DNA from: Lepidonotus clava
Lineage: Eukaryota; Annelida; Polychaeta; Phyllodocida; Polynoidae
Direction of reading: 5' to 3'
Length of the DNA: 64,000 bases
NCBI GenBank assembly: GCA_936440205.1
Contig: OW387146.1
Coordinates: 23,932,458-23,996,457 of the forward strand
In this document: positions 51,401-57,358 of the stretch, in pieces
How positions within the stretch are numbered: position 1 is the first letter of the stretch
How the letters are laid out: each line of letters begins with the position of its first letter
Made by a program: the position numbers and the translations under genes
The notes under the pieces: generated by a model
The model's input: only the letters and a program-made list of their open reading frames with translations
Database searches by the model: none
Told to the model about the DNA's origin: nothing

Positions 51401-52754
51401 CAAAATCGTAAGGACAGTTTTTTCCAACATGTTGGTTAATTCAACTGCCGATACTTGTTATTTTAAATCGTCATTAATTTGGAAATTGTGTATCGCTGGC
51501 ATATCGTCAGTGGACATTCAGTACTGTAAACCGGGGATACTTGAGACAGTTTTTAAGGTTTTTGGAGGATAAAAGAAATACATAAGTTGTAATCTCCATT
51601 ATTTTCATTTCGATGATTATAAACCTTTAATAGAAACTGAATTTGGCTAAAAATATTGAACAAAAATTATCCTGAATATTAGTCATAGCACCGTCAAAAG
51701 TGTCTAAAGTTACCCTCCTTTGAATGAATGTAGAATATGGTCTTTCATGTGCTTTAGCGTTGGTTCGTTTAATTTCTGTTCACACATATATCCTAGTTCC
51801 TTGTGTCAATATAAACACAAGTATATTGGCTTTTGTTTTATAAAGAATGTTTGTTGATTTGGACAATAAACTTGATTCAGTCACAGCAGCAAGATATTCG
51901 TGTACATATATTTTGTGACCCTTCAGTTATGTTAACAGGTTAAACGTAATCAAAATATACTCCAATATAAGTTTTATAACATGTTAACATAATGAACTTT
52001 AGTAGATAAAGGCCCATTGTCTTTGGTATAATGCCTTACCGATTGTATTATATCAGAGCTATTGAACTGAAAATATCAGATAAAACCAGAGGAAGAATGA
52101 CCTAAGATCGTTGCATTTTTAATCTAGGACGTTAAAGATTTTGGAAATATCATAAATATATAGGCCTTGATTGATACCCAAATCCCGATTAGGCCTATTA
52201 ATAAATCATTCCCGTGTAATTTAACCCATGAACCATTCACAAACTTAAAAACAATCACTATGATATATGAGGCACTGGCGTACAAAATTGCGAATCTACC
52301 TAGGGTGGAATTTCTATTTAAATTCTCCCTACCACGGATAGCTGATTTATAGTATTTAAAAGACCTGCAAGCTAATTTGTACTGAATTTGTCGACAAATC
52401 CCCTAGGAAAACTATAGAAAATAAACAAATAATTGTTATATATCAATCTTTAATGAGTGAATTTTGAAACAACTCAGGAAATATTAAATGTCTATGGGTA
52501 CTAATTTGAAAAATAATAGTGGCTAGTTTTTCGGATTGTTGACTACCTGACCACAACTAAAACGTATTTAGGCCTTCAGGTCATTAATGGGTAAACATCC
52601 TTCACATTAACACTTTTCCAAAACAATTCTTGAATACTCCGAACAAATCAAGAAAGACATAAAGAGTATAAGTAAATTTCTTACCGTTTGCTAGTGTTTT
52701 TCCGGGGATTCCTATGAAAAACAGCACAGGTAAAATCCATAATACGTGCGCCAT
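15814..52754 (-). CDS. Ig/FNIII receptor tyrosine kinase, 22 exons, 1221 residues
   Basis: Exons (plus-strand positions, in gene order): 52685-52754, 39051-39130, 38447-38581, 37363-37440, 36519-36630, 35897-36042, 34913-35057, 33841-34101, 32723-32817, 31267-31438, 29788-30069, 28995-29315, 27047-27201, 25909-26340, 25132-25316, 21262-21446, 19808-19918, 18864-19045, 17953-18075, 17579-17690, 16564-16660, 15814-16000. All introns are GT-AG and phases agree. The product is a single-pass receptor: signal peptide 1-22; N-terminal Ig-like unit to ~158; Ig units ~159-256, 257-342, 343-431 and 432-525; FNIII 526-632; transmembrane 645-667; juxtamembrane to ~905; kinase ~910-1200. Kinase landmarks are GEGLFGEV (921-928), K948, alpha-C E965, HRDLACRN (D1054), DFG (D1072) and APE. 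It resembles the FGFR/RET/VEGFR branch in motifs but matches no standard class by architecture. Small exon borders could be off by a few bases where alternative AG or GT exist. Confidence 0.9.
16795..17572 (-). repeat. Tandem array of copied exon-20 3' ends with splice donors, 86-bp period
   Basis: Beyond the real donor of exon 20 (ACTTAC at 17573-17578, minus-strand GTAAGT), the last ~60 bases of the exon plus the donor recur with ACTTAC at 17487, 17401, 17315 and 17232, then degraded copies with ACCTAC near 16878 and ATATAC near 16804. Three copies are nearly identical to the exon (CTGACTCTA-region, GTCCTCATCTGGGAGGTCAT). None has an acceptor. The 86-bp spacing shifts frame. A MITE (16906-17204) splits one older unit. 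Confidence 0.9.
16906..17204. mobile_element. MITE, 'GGCCGTATTCCACATACC' family, copy 1
   Basis: The ends TAAAGGCCGTATTCCACATACC and GGTATGTCGAACACAGGCTTAA are inverted repeats of the family. It interrupts one 86-bp unit of the exon-end array: unit sequence resumes after it. The interior has GCCGATAT/ACCAGC-type motifs and is non-coding. Confidence 0.75.
19046..19195 (-). repeat. Tandem copies of exon-18 acceptor edge
   Basis: Next to the exon 18 acceptor, two further units of about 50 bp repeat the same junction: minus-strand ATCTGCTGTTTGTCATAATGG corresponds to the exon start ATCCGCTGTTTATCATACTGG, preceded each time by TGCCTGATCTCCCCAACAC where the true site has a CTCTCCACAACAG tract. The copies have lost the AG, so only the real site should splice. 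Confidence 0.8.
19990..20252. mobile_element. MITE, 'GGCCGTATTCCACATACC' family, copy 2
   Basis: The right end CACTTTCGGTATGTGGAATACGGCC is intact and the left end is decayed. The interior shares AATTTACCAACATGTTGGTAAAT with the other copies. It lies between exon 17 and the decayed exon-16 copies. Confidence 0.75.
20271..21085 (-). repeat. Decayed tandem copies of the exon-16 3' edge, about 120-bp units
   Basis: Segments near 20321-20452, 20453-20560, 20561-20672 and 20990-21085 repeat the true exon-intron border at 21241-21340: AGTAGTTTACCAGGCACTCACC, then the exon's last ~70 bases (TTTAACGGCC, GTTGTCAGCATAG, CCTCC..). Identity is roughly 65-80% by eye. Some keep a donor-like ACTCACC or ACTTACC. 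A MITE (20673-20967) splits the array. Confidence 0.8.
20673..20967. mobile_element. MITE, 'GGCCGTATTCCACATACC' family, copy 3
   Basis: It runs from TAAAGGCTCTATTCCACATACC to GGTATGTGGAATACGGCCTTAA with an interior of CGGC/GCCG-rich short inverted motifs. It is inserted between units of the exon-16 edge array. Confidence 0.8.
21580..21755. mobile_element. Palindromic MITE, CAGTGGCGG-type ends, 5-bp TSD GGTTT
   Basis: The ends CAGTGGCGGATCCAGG and CTGGATCCACCCCTG are flanked directly by GGTTT on both sides (21575-21579, 21756-21760). The centre holds long poly-G and poly-C runs. It lies in intron 15 of the receptor, about 130 bp upstream of exon 16. Confidence 0.9.
22964..23035 (+). tRNA. tRNA-Asp (GTC)
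   Basis: The 72-nt gene has a fully pairing acceptor stem (TCCTCGA/TCGGGGA), D-arm box TAGTATAGTGGTTAGTA, anticodon stem CCGCC around loop TGTCAC with GTC at 22997-22999, and B-box GGGATTCAATTCCC. A TTTT Pol III stop follows at 23042. It lies inside an intron of the receptor gene on the opposite strand. Confidence 0.95.
23112..23182 (-). tRNA. tRNA-Gly (GCC)
   Basis: The 71-nt minus-strand gene starts GCATCGGTGGTTCAGTGG, has anticodon GCC in loop CTGCCAC and B-box GGGTTCGATTCCC, and its acceptor pairs GCATCGG/CCGATGC with discriminator A. A TTTT stop lies downstream (AAAA at 23101-23104 on the plus strand). It is convergent with the tRNA-Asp gene, 76 bp away, and same-sense with the receptor gene whose intron contains it. 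Confidence 0.95.
24437..24694. mobile_element. MITE, 'CAGGCCTGTATAC' family, copy 1
   Basis: The ends CAGGCCTGTATACAGGG and CCTGTATACGGGCCTG are inverted repeats. The interior repeats AGTTCCAC...GAACCTCGCCACCCC, a block also in copies at 40623-40834 and 36130-36295. It lies in the intron upstream of exon 16. Confidence 0.75.
25132..26340 (-). other. Tyrosine-rich juxtamembrane exons of the receptor
   Basis: Exon 14 (25909-26340, 144 codons) contains 17 tyrosines and is also rich in Gly, Asn, Asp and Glu. Four sites fit the Grb2 SH2 consensus YxNx: YGNH, YGNE, YENG and YMNV. Exon 15 (25132-25316) adds VYNP and a Gln/His/Ser-rich linker. With the C-tail only about 20 residues long after the kinase, phosphotyrosine docking is probably displaced to this segment (inference). 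Confidence 0.8.
27047..27201 (-). other. Transmembrane exon of the receptor
   Basis: This 51-codon exon encodes a proline-rich stalk, a 23-residue hydrophobic helix ([19 protein letters not shown] and on) and a basic YYRKYG stop-transfer. The helix has GG and GxxxG-like spacing suited to dimer packing. The exon is far richer in GC than its surroundings. Confidence 0.9.
27400..27520. repeat. CATA/CA microsatellite
   Basis: About 120 bp of (CATA)n and CACACAGA runs, in the intron before the transmembrane exon. The frames crossing it are artefacts. Confidence 0.9.
30138..30512. mobile_element. Palindromic MITE, CCCCACTTGGGCGATTAA ends
   Basis: The left end ATGCCTGGTCCCCACTTGGG and right end CCCAAGTGGGGACGGGGCAT are inverted repeats. 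Inner GTCGCC/GGCGAC motifs continue the palindrome. It is intronic (upstream of exon 11) and non-coding. Confidence 0.75.
31515..31593 (-). other. Near-perfect 36-bp intronic hairpin
   Basis: Arms 31515-31550 and 31558-31593 pair over 36 positions with a 7-nt loop (GATAATT). On the receptor's strand there is one G:U wobble and one mismatch. It lies about 75 bp upstream of the exon-10 acceptor. It could be a pre-miRNA-like foldback or a very small palindromic transposon; no second copy is visible in this window. Confidence 0.7.
31624..31831. mobile_element. Palindromic MITE, CAGTGGCGG-type ends, 5-bp TSD AGGTA
   Basis: The ends CAGGGGCGGATCCAGAG and CTGGATCCGCCACTG are flanked by AGGTA on both sides. 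A long G-rich tract and a GCAATTGCCCC block are shared with the copy at 21580-21755. Confidence 0.9.
32239..32527. mobile_element. MITE, 'TTGCACAATGG' family, copy 1
   Basis: The left end GTGGCTCGTTGCACAATG and right end CATTGTGCAACGGGCCAC are inverted repeats, followed inward by TTTTCGTAACAA-type motifs. Two further copies lie side by side at 50614-51356. Confidence 0.8.
32885..33208 (+). mobile_element. tRNA-derived SINE with 11-bp target-site duplication
   Basis: The head carries Pol III boxes GGTGGAGTGGTTAGCGCGAT and GACCGAGTTCGACCCTG. The body includes CACATTAAAGAACACCTGCC, and the tail is AAGCAACCAATAACCAACC repeats. AAAGTTTGGGG lies at both borders (32874-32884, 33209-33219), so the copy is full length and inserted by target-primed reverse transcription. 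A 3' fragment of the same family is at 62212-62248. Confidence 0.85.
33386..33437. mobile_element. Single end of a TTAA/GGGAGCC MITE
   Basis: TTAAAGGGAACCACAACCAATAAA followed by AACGAAATTTTCCAAACA matches the start of the family copy at 62495. The other half is missing. Confidence 0.55.
33618..33823. mobile_element. Palindromic MITE, 'CCATACCCACTAG' family, well preserved
   Basis: The sequence is almost one hairpin: GCCCCATACCAACTAGGCGA pairs with TCGCCTAGTGGGTATGGGGC, and inner arms GTCAGTATGCTATATTGAAA and TTTCAATATAGCATACTGAC are exact complements. It ends 18 bp from exon 8 of the receptor, so it sits against the exon's donor. Confidence 0.85.
34121..34235. repeat. 10-bp minisatellite (TATGAAATGG)n
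   Basis: Eleven or so decamer units start 20 bp upstream (in gene sense) of the exon-8 acceptor. On the receptor strand the array reads TTTCATACCA, pyrimidine-biased, which may serve as an extended polypyrimidine tract (inference). Confidence 0.9.
35539..35590 (-). other. Perfect 21-bp intronic hairpin with AP-1-like arms
   Basis: Arms GATGAGTCATTGCCTCTCAA (35540-35559) and TTGAGAGGCAATGACTCATC (35570-35589) are exact complements with a 10-nt loop, plus one more closing pair. Each arm carries an AP-1-type TGAGTCA/TGACTCA box. It lies in the intron between exons 6 and 7. Confidence 0.65.
36130..36295. mobile_element. MITE, 'CAGGCCTGTATAC' family, partial copy
   Basis: The GAACCTCGCCACCCC block, a second GAACCTCGCC block and the right end GCAGAACCTGTTTACTGGCCTG match the copies at 24437 and 40623. 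The left end is not recognisable. Confidence 0.6.
36655..36868 (-). mobile_element. tRNA-derived SINE, second family
   Basis: On the minus strand a B-box GGGTTCGAGTCCCATGC is followed by a body ending AATTGTATCCTGTATGAATAAATAAA. The A-box region is decayed. It lies just upstream of exon 5 in gene sense, with its A-rich tail near the exon's acceptor. Confidence 0.6.
37969..38282. mobile_element. MITE, 'GGCCGTATTCCACATACC' family, best copy
   Basis: Inverted ends CGTATTCCACATACCGAAAG and CTTTCGGTATGTGGAATACG are perfect over about 20 bp, with an interior of CCGAAAGT/ACTTTCGG repeats. Located between exons 3 and 4 of the receptor. Confidence 0.85.
39386..39546. mobile_element. Palindromic MITE, CAGTGGCGG-type ends, 5-bp TSD TCAGT
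   Basis: The ends ACAGGGACGGATTTATGG and CTGGATCCGTCCCTG are flanked by TCAGT on both sides. The inside reads GGGCGC...CGCCCC. It lies in intron 1 of the receptor. Confidence 0.8.
40623..40834. mobile_element. MITE, 'CAGGCCTGTATAC' family, copy 2
   Basis: The ends CAGGCTCGTATGTAGG and AACCTGTATATGGACCTG are imperfect inverted repeats. It shares the two AACCTCGCCACCCC-type blocks with the other copies. Confidence 0.7.
41283..41443. mobile_element. Palindromic MITE, CAGTGGCGG-type ends, 5-bp TSD GTACT
   Basis: The ends CATGGGCGGATCCAGAG and CTGGATCCGCCAGTG are flanked by GTACT on both sides (41278-41282, 41444-41448). A close relative without a checked duplication lies just left at about 40929-41066. 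Confidence 0.88.
42361..42403. repeat. (TG)n microsatellite
   Basis: About 21 uninterrupted TG dinucleotides, in intron 1 of the receptor. Confidence 0.95.
43585..43675. repeat. Compound microsatellite (TACA)n(CA)n(TA)n
   Basis: Adjacent CATA, CA and TA runs, about 90 bp, with no other content. Confidence 0.9.
45110..45425 (+). mobile_element. LINE 3' fragment (reverse-transcriptase C-terminal region) with poly(A)
   Basis: The frame from 45150 reads [19 protein letters not shown], the conserved stretch downstream of the RT fingers and palm in many non-LTR retrotransposons (Y(G/D)S..L..LD.IQ..C). It is 5'-truncated, frame-broken after about 50 codons, and followed 40 bp on by a poly(A) run of 27 and AATAATAAT. 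It lies in intron 1 of the receptor, sense opposite. Confidence 0.6.
45529..45894. mobile_element. TTAA-flanked MITE, 'GGGAGCCAAAA' family, copy 2
   Basis: It runs TTAAAGGGAGCCAAAACTAA to GGTTTTGGCTCCCTTTAA and is collinear with the copy at 3216-3565, including GTTTGTAAACAAA and GCGGATCCACATTAATTGAT. Confidence 0.9.
46425..47528 (+). CDS. NHL-repeat protein (TRIM-NHL-like C-terminal half)
   Basis: A single open frame of 367 codons follows an acceptor-like TTTCTCTTTTGAAG (46397-46410), so it may be the last or only coding exon. NHL-type beta-propeller repeats are clear near both ends: [20 protein letters not shown], then [20 protein letters not shown] and [20 protein letters not shown]. The tail has PPSYSEA, a PPxY-type WW ligand. 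No RING, B-box or coiled coil is visible upstream. Codons ~92-137 read as a cysteine-rich string here, but in the +1 shifted frame (46696-46830) they read as plausible propeller sequence ([20 protein letters not shown]), so two compensating frameshifts are likely. The gene lies entirely in intron 1 of the receptor, opposite strand. AATAAA occurs at about 48268. Confidence 0.7.
   Translation: MSQKKDECCLEEVSHFDVEDKACPGAEDVCCTRTNDVIVGGTCGFAIYESTGNLKVASISGGNTYICNATRLTMDTEGLILVNTLNTQKQFGYCQRCSGYKQFEPISCRNCSGQPSHFHRFYLSCCTCDKNAKGFGITTEETQNFKVSAIIPTDDFHVRVYDSTNHFIYDFLGGEFVSKITLKTTLQHTKVSQKFGCSADRSSNGDIIVGYVFHKCIEVFDSTGEFKRKFGPEIPRGIYPAGICIDEQDRIIVADKNNNRILLLNLEGQLLSTLVADTIRQSVDLRPAAVSTSRGCLAVLLHTLPGLYYSKVTIYSGLDKVGQGDAKQEAGEAPPSYSEAAECTVGGITRGPEKGGRAPKFSHLRIE
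47529..50613. other. Intronic stretch, no gene recognised
   Basis: AT-rich sequence with scattered short frames. The only marks are a poly-G/C tract at 49720-49755 and, from 50470, the left end of a 'GGCCGTATTCCACATACC'-type MITE (GCCAGTATTCCACGTATC) that appears split by the two elements at 50614-51356. Confidence 0.4.
50614..50994. mobile_element. MITE, 'TTGCACAATGG' family, copy 2
   Basis: The left end GTGGCCCATTGCACAATGGG and right end TATTGTGCAACGGGCCAC are inverted repeats. It abuts the next copy with one base between them. Confidence 0.85.
50996..51356. mobile_element. MITE, 'TTGCACAATGG' family, copy 3
   Basis: It starts GTGGCCCATTGCACAATGGG and ends ATTGTGCAACAATCCAC. It shares the AGAACCAGAGATTTTTT and CAATTTACAGAATTCAATT blocks with its neighbours, and forms a head-to-tail pair with copy 2. 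Confidence 0.85.
51357..52684. other. 5' part of receptor intron 1, nothing recognised
   Basis: AT-rich. CATGTTGGTTAA and CTGCCGATAC near 51430-51450 look like the interior of the 'GGCCGTATTCC' MITE family, continuing the element interrupted at 50613. I see no coding or RNA feature. Confidence 0.35.
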
Positions 52755-54533
52755 TTTGAACGGCCAAGCAGTATACTATCGACTGTTATCTACAGCTGTC
52801 TGAGATACCAGAACGTTCACCGCTTACTGCGCAGGCGTGGTGACCTAATTTTGAAGCGCCACCTAGCAGATAACATTCTGAACTGATAAGACGGAGAGAT
52901 AGGACGAGCGTTTAATATAAATCAGGGTGGTGCTCTACTCTGTTATCATGATGTGAACTGTCTTTGTCCTGGTATTTGAAGAGTTTTGACTGTCTTTGTG
53001 AGTTTGGTGGCTGATTAATGTATTATGTACTCCATACTAAGTGAACAGTTCTTTTCAGACGGTACATGTAATTTCAAAATTCATTTTTCTGATAATAATT
53101 AAAGTTATGTGTGTCTATGGTTACAATAAGCAGATGTCACCTTTTGGACATGTACAACTCTGCCTCTCTAATAGCAAGTTCCTGTTCAAAACCCGGAGTA
53201 ATAAACTATATGGCCCTATACCCTTAGATTCAACATGGCGACATGGCCCTTTTTGGGCTTAGTGACATGCGACATGGGGTTTAAAGAACATAGTGAATAT
53301 GATATTGCCTTTACTAAATTCGACAGGGCAAAATTCGACAGGGTAACATCTCCATTCCTTAAATTAGACATGGCGACATTGCCTTTTCTTAAATTGGACA
53401 TAGGAAGTTGGGACCTCCCCCCCCCCCCCCCCCCATTAAGGGCCCCAACTATGTGAGATACTCATAGTGTTTTGTTTCCATGTTAATTTCTTTCACGAAT
53501 TAAATCAAACTTGACTATGTATCATCATTCTTTCGCTACTTTTAGTTATACTTTCATTCCTCTGTTCCGCATGTTATGTTAAGTTAAACCATTCTAGCTA
53601 CAATGGATTCTCAAGTACTCGGCCAACAAATCATTTCGTTCCTACATACATGTAGTTGCCCTAAGACAGCTATAACGAGCTTGTTATTTGTCTCAGATGC
53701 CACATGATTTAAGCATATTAAATTCCATTCCGATAGCCCCCTTATCTATAGGATCATAGTTCATTCTCTGAGACACACTGCGGTATAGGACTCTTGCGTT
53801 GATAACGGTAATGAAATATACTCAAGAACATGATTGTCCTGTGACTGTAAATTAAGTCACTGTCTAAGATCAGACTCAACTTAACGCGCATATAATATAT
53901 ATAATAAATACATATATGGGGGGGGGGGGGGGGAGCCGGATTCGGAAGTTCAGATGTCGTAGGATGAGCTTACGAAAAATAATGACAATGTCCTATGGCG
54001 AATTCAAGAAGATAGCTGACTCGTACTATCAAATGTAGAATGACAAGCTGCACGTTGAACTAAAAAGAAATTGTATTGCGGTGTCAATCTCAGGGTCTAA
54101 TGTGGACGTGTTTGTGTGTATTGGGGGTGGGGAGGTCCAGGGGGTCCTGACTCTTGCATCCCTTTTTGGGTGGATCCCAAAAACTACAAAAATTGGGGAA
54201 ATCCTGCATGCAACAATTTTAATAGACTTAGCCTGTATGCCGACCCCCCCCCCCCCCCACCACCACCACCCCACCCCCGTTTGGAAATCATGTAACCGTC
54301 CCTGCACCTTTCAGTTTGGTTATCTCATACAATGTACGCAGGTAATTAAGTTTCTTATATTGCTCACATGTATATTTTACTGGAGAAGCTACCATGGCAC
54401 AAAACGCAAACATGAAACTCTCTCTGTGTCTGTGTGTGTGCGCTTGTATGTGTGAATGCGCCTGATATGTATAAGTATGTATCATCTATGTATGTGTATG
54501 CAAGTGTATTTATTAACATGTATACCAGCATGC

Positions 54534-54564
<31 letters not shown>

Positions 54565-56200
54565 TGTATGTATGTATGTATGTATGTATATGCATGCATA
54601 CATGTATTTGTGTGCATATGGAAGTCCATAAGATGAAAATCAAAACGCAAACCCAATCCTCTCTTTATTGACGGCAATCTCATAAACTTCTACCATGATA
54701 TACCATATTAAAATGACAACCCACGAGATCCGCCATCACGTGTCTGATATGGAGTATGGGGGAGGATTATGGAGTGGATTTAGATCCGTAGGTGGATTAG
54801 CCAGACGGCTATAATAAAGTGGTCCTCATGTGAGTAATAGGTCAAACATGAACCCGATAAACTGTTAAGTGATAGAGTGCAACATTAACCTTTACAATAT
54901 TATGGGTCAGGTGGCCACCTGGATTGGGAATATGTTGAACATCACTATAGAAATTAGAAAGCAATATTATTGCTTTTTTTCTTAAAATCAAACTTTCACA
55001 TTAAAGCCTATACTCTACTATTCTATTGGGAACAAGTATTTCACCTTATTGAAAACGGGGCGACATATTAATTTTACAGGGGTGGATATGTGATTTTCGT
55101 AAGGGGGGGGGGGGGGGGGTCAGAATATAGGCCAAGTACTAAAACCACGCGCAATCTTGCGTATGCACGCGACATTTTCCCCCGTTTCTGTAGTTTAGGA
55201 ATCCCCCAATAGCAAAAGGGGGGGGGGGGGGGGGGTCAGGACCCCCTGGACCGCCCCCCCCCCCCTGGATACGCCCCTTATTTGTACTCAATGTATGTAC
55301 GTGTGTGTGTGTCTGTATATATGGCTCCTACGTGATCAGGTCAATATATTAAGACTAAATTGTGTGCAGTATGTAAATATTTAAAATAGCATGACTATTA
55401 CCATGGCAAAAGTAACTCATATGTATGTTTACTTATCAATGGGAAATCAATCCTAGGCCTGTTTCTGTATTTCCTCATAACATTGAATGTAATCAGTTAC
55501 TAAAAGTAGTATTACTATTAATTGTCCATCAATCTCAATTGCAATGAGTAAACTTAGGATAAATATACTTCTATGACAAATTCACAAAACAGGAACAACA
55601 ATAAAAACACGTTTGATCAACATAATCAGTTCCGAAGTTAGCGGTGCTCAGACTAAAATAATGAGTGAAATTATTTTCTATAAATTTCCGGAACCACTTT
55701 CTGCATTACATTACAGGATGATACCACTTTCGTTATGACCCTCACATTCTCAGTGCTGCAACTCCTGACTACTGAACCTGATGGAATTCCAACGATATCG
55801 TAGGATTCACTCTTAGATCCGAAAATAGTGTTATAATATCATGAAATGGGTTAAGACGGCTTACGTTACGCAAAAATTAAACTAGATTTAAAGGACTTCT
55901 TATCTTAGTAAATGTCTTTCTTAGCTTAGTACAAACGAAGAATGACATTGGGATCAAAATATGCTAGGGCAGTTTTATGGAGAAATCTAAGATATGAAAT
56001 GCTTATCTTAATATCACATTGGAACGCCCTATAACCTTGATAACCTTAATAGGGTATGATAAGAACCTTAATAGGGTATGATAAGAAAGAAGATCACAAT
56101 ATCCAGAATTGTTTTCTGTATCAATCATCAAGTTAATAATGTAAATCAAAATTGATAAATCTACCATATATAAAGACCGATGAATAGTGCGCCTAAGAAA
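52755..56200. other. Intergenic stretch upstream of the receptor
   Basis: It should hold the receptor promoter just above 52754, but I see no convincing TATA or initiator. 53215-53410 is a degenerate tandem of CATGGCGACATGG/AAATTCGACA motifs, echoed at 23270-23400. Poly-G, CAGTGGCGG-type MITE remnants lie at about 54100-54310 and 55077-55276. A (TATG)n tract lies at 54534-54590. Confidence 0.4.
54534..54590. repeat. (TATG)n microsatellite
   Basis: About 14 TATG units. Long frames reading Cys-Met-Tyr-Val through it are artefacts. Confidence 0.95.
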
Positions 56201-56209
56201 TTTACTTTG

Positions 56210-56570
56210 AAAAAGAAACCCATATAAACTAGAATTCTCTTCCAGGAGCAGCAGTGGACCCATAGTGAAGTGCCGCCATCTGTTATTTGGTGAATGCAAA
56301 CACTCAAAATGATTTCTCCACAAGGTGTCAGCATTGTGTTTCCAGGATCACATAAAAAGGATGAAGATATACTTGGTACACCAACTTGTGGGAATTCACT
56401 ACCTGAGAATGTGCAGAGATGAGGAGCAAGAACTGAGTTCAAAAGAAATGTTAAAAGTATGTGCAAAGTGTACAAAAATTTACTTGAATAGAGAAATCCT
56501 AACTGTGTTTGGTATACATTATGTACTTATACTAATATGTGATTGCATATTGATTACTGTTTATCATCTG
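56210..56570 (+). mobile_element. LINE reverse-transcriptase C-terminal fragment
   Basis: One frame at about 56389-56455 reads WNSLPENVQR, a stop, then EFKRNVKS, the typical end of many non-LTR retrotransposon ORFs (LWNSLPxxV...FK..L..). It is truncated at the 5' side and interrupted by stops. Confidence 0.45.
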
Positions 56571-57142
56571 TAGTATATAATCTAGATGTAATCAAACTGA
56601 AAAACAAGGGAGACCAGGATGTTTGTTACCAAAAATAATTCTTTATAAAAAACATATAAAAAACACACTATTTTTCATATTTGTATCATATGGCTGACCT
56701 CTCATGAATCTCAGCTATATTCATGATAATTGTACTCTTGTGCATGCAACAACCTAGGCTATCGGGATTAAATCTCTAAATTTATTTTCATATTATTATT
56801 GATTTAAATAAATATTTGTGTGCATTGAGTACATGGATCTACTTGATCCTCAGTAACTATCATGCTGTTGACAACATTATTAATCATACTGAGTTATAAC
56901 ATGTTCAAGGACGGAGGAAGATTATCATAAGTTTTTTTCAGTAAAATCGCAACAGTTTTTGTTAATAACCCCAACGGGCATGTGTGACCAAAATAGGCCT
57001 GACTGGTCCCAGCCAAGTGTATACAGGTGACACACCTTGACCAGCGGCTGCTGTGACCTGTGATCTGTGCAGTCAGATGTGGAACCAGTGACCACTGCTG
57101 GTACCTGTTATCAACACATTGGGCAGTTTGGTATCCAGCTTG

Positions 57143-57358
57143 ACCCACTTCTAGCGGGGAGGGTTTGTTTGGATACGCCGCCATCCCAGAATTTTCTAAC
57201 AGTGCAACAGGGCGGATATACGCTGGTTACCGCCTTGCAGAGCCTAATATGCCAGGGGGCCAGTAACCAGGTATATCCGCCCCATTGCATTGTTGGAAAA
57301 TTATGGGATGGCTGGCATGCCGGCACATCCAAACGAACCCTCCCACTGCTATTGGCGC
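57143..57358. mobile_element. Palindromic MITE, CACTTCTAGCGGGGAGGG ends
   Basis: The left arm (GGGAGGGTTTGTTTGGAT, CCATCCCAGAATTTTCTAAC, GGGCGGATATACGCTGGTTA) is mirrored by the right arm (TAACCAGGTATATCCGCCCC, GGAAAATTATGGGATGG, ATCCAAACGAACCCTCCCAC), making a near-complete 216-bp snap-back. It is non-coding. Confidence 0.8.

Noticed and set aside
54364-54671. Met/Tyr/Cys/Val repeat frames
   Set aside because: They are translations of the TATG microsatellite.
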